Part shown: positions 5,821 through 7,072 of the stretch, in pieces
Layout: each line of letters starts with the position of its first letter
Position numbering within the stretch: the first letter of the stretch is position 1
From: an uncultured Treponema sp.
GTDB taxonomy: Bacteria; Spirochaetota; Spirochaetia; Treponematales; Treponemataceae
DNA: 7,072 bases
Assembly: GCA_937901865.1 (NCBI GenBank)
Contig: CALDID010000259.1
Location: forward strand, 1 to 7,072
Direction: 5' to 3'
Notes under the pieces: model-generated
The model's database searches: none
What the model was told of the DNA's origin: nothing
What the model saw: only the letters and a program-made list of their open reading frames with translations
Program-made: the position numbers and the translations under genes

Positions 5821-7072
5821 CTAAATATCTTCTTTGAGCCACAGCACTTCGTACGGCTCTAACGTCATAACGTCGTAATTGCGCACCTTTTTGCCCGAAA
5901 GCATATCCGTGCTGTATTCCGCCCACGCATCGTTTCTAAAATGCGCCGTGCGGTCGGTGAAGTTTGCGATAACGTGGATTGTGCCGCGTCGGTAGGCAAA
6001 AACGCCTGAATCCTGCACATCGTAGAAATAGATGTCGTTGCCGCCGAGCATTTTCTCGCCCTTTCGGATTGCAATCGCCTTTTTCACAAACTCGTAGACT
6101 TCGCGCTGGGAAGCGTATTCAAACGGCTTTTCCCAGTCCGTCTTAATGCGGTGCACCCAGCGGGAATCGTCCTTCTTCGCCTTGTCTTTGCGATAGCTGT
6201 AATCGTTCAAAACAGCCCTCTCATCGCCTGCATACAACAGCGGCACGCCCGGGAGCGCGAGTTGTGCCGCGTACATCATCTTCATTCGCGCGACCGCCAT
6301 TTTGCGCAAATTATCGCTTCCCGTCTTCTCCGCCTGCTCCAAGCCCGAAAGACTTGCCATCGTGCCGCAAATGCGACAGTCGCCCGTCGTCGGATTGAGC
6401 TGGAACGGCTCGCCAGAGGCAAAACTGCCGTTGAAACGTCCCGTAAAGAAGCGGTTGAGAAATTGGCGGTGATTGTAGCCGTTAATGCCGAGAGAGCCAG
6501 CGTCCTCGTCGCTGAACGTCCAGCCGATGTCGTCGTGGCAGCGGATATAGTTAATCCACGCGCATTTATTCGGGATATACCATCTTTTTTTGAGCGACAG
6601 CGTGAGCAAATCGGTGTCGCGCGTCGCCACGGTGTTCCAGAAAAGAGCCATCTGAAGCGGATTGTAAGAAAGTGCACATTCATCTTTTCCAATATACTGA
6701 ACAACTTGATCTGGATGAACTATAGCCTCGCTTTTGAACAGCAAAGATGGAGCCGCTATTTTTGCAACACATTCAAATGCTTTTATGAGTGTATGAGTTT
6801 TTGGCAAACTTTCGCAGGTCGTGCCGTCTTCTTTCCATACAAAAGCAAGGGCGTCAAGACGAAGAACATCTATACCCATATTGGCAATAAAAAGCATTTC
6901 CCTTACCATAGCAAGAAAGACTTCTGGATTTGAATAATTTAAATCCCACTGATAAGAATTAAACGTTGTCCAAACCCATCCGTCTAACGCCTTTTGATAA
7001 GTAAAAGAACCCTTACGAACTTCTGGAAAAATTTCCCTCAAACAGGAATTCCATCTAGTTACGATTTCTTTT
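5821..7072 (-). CDS. Amylosucrase-type GH13 enzyme, 5' end missing
   Basis: The frame is open to the right edge, giving 416 C-terminal residues; the known family member is about 630 residues, so roughly a third is missing. It closely follows Neisseria polysaccharea amylosucrase as I recall it: LREIFP, WVWTTFNSYQWDLNYSNP, then the catalytic nucleophile Asp in VLRLDALAF (codon 6853-6855), acid/base Glu in FKSEAIVHPDQVVQYIG (codon 6727-6729) and transition-state Asp in RCHDDIGWTF (codon 6532-6534). YNHRQFLNRFF, PTTGDCR, DDSRWVHR and a C-terminal beta-domain ending EPYEVLWL follow. Amylosucrase transfers glucosyl units from sucrose to an acceptor, usually an alpha-1,4-glucan, and frees fructose. 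A hydrolytic sucrose hydrolase of the same subfamily cannot be excluded. No signal peptide can be assessed. The 5' part visible here is much more AT-rich than the rest. A TTG at 7041 is not the start, since homologous residues continue upstream. Confidence 0.92.
   Translation of the reverse strand, partial: KEIVTRWNSCLREIFPEVRKGSFTYQKALDGWVWTTFNSYQWDLNYSNPEVFLAMVREMLFIANMGIDVLRLDALAFVWKEDGTTCESLPKTHTLIKAFECVAKIAAPSLLFKSEAIVHPDQVVQYIGKDECALSYNPLQMALFWNTVATRDTDLLTLSLKKRWYIPNKCAWINYIRCHDDIGWTFSDEDAGSLGINGYNHRQFLNRFFTGRFNGSFASGEPFQLNPTTGDCRICGTMASLSGLEQAEKTGSDNLRKMAVARMKMMYAAQLALPGVPLLYAGDERAVLNDYSYRKDKAKKDDSRWVHRIKTDWEKPFEYASQREVYEFVKKAIAIRKGEKMLGGNDIYFYDVQDSGVFAYRRGTIHVIANFTDRTAHFRNDAWAEYSTDMLSGKKVRNYDVMTLEPYEVLWLKEDI

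Noticed and set aside
5821..7041. A complete gene starting at the TTG at 7041
   Set aside because: The frame stays open to the window edge, and LREIFP is internal in amylosucrases, so the real start lies outside the window.

Overview
All recognisable genes lie on the minus strand, so they read from the right edge of the window to the left. The order is: an amylosucrase-type GH13 enzyme whose 5' end runs off the right edge; a 234-bp intergenic region full of repeats; one long gene fusing a GH65 inverting disaccharide phosphorylase to beta-phosphoglucomutase; a PfkB-family fructokinase 2 bp behind it; a clear rho-independent terminator; a cytoplasmic PAS sensor histidine kinase; and an array of degenerate 41-bp tandem repeats that reaches the left edge.

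The metabolic genes make a coherent set. Amylosucrase transfers glucosyl units from sucrose and releases fructose, and the fructokinase would phosphorylate that fructose. The GH65 domain would phosphorolyse an alpha-glucoside to beta-glucose 1-phosphate, which the fused mutase domain converts to glucose 6-phosphate. Only the fructose half would then need ATP. The enzyme families are well supported by motifs. The joint pathway, and the GH65 substrate, are inference.

The organism is probably an anaerobic, host- or gut-associated bacterium of moderate GC content. The AtoS/NtrB-like soluble PAS kinase and the palindromic CAAGGG/CCCTTG and degenerate-repeat intergenic DNA are reminiscent of Treponema-type spirochaetes. 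This is an impression from memory, not a demonstrated assignment.

The least ordinary parts are non-coding. The leader of the GH65 gene has four 23-bp repeats that place GTAC motifs every 11-12 bp just upstream of the ribosome binding site. Next to it is an 82-bp element with perfect 12-bp terminal inverted repeats around a 20-bp palindrome. The 41-bp array overlaps the end of the kinase gene. Inside the amylosucrase gene, GC content drops from about 57% to about 37% near position 6660, although the protein stays intact.
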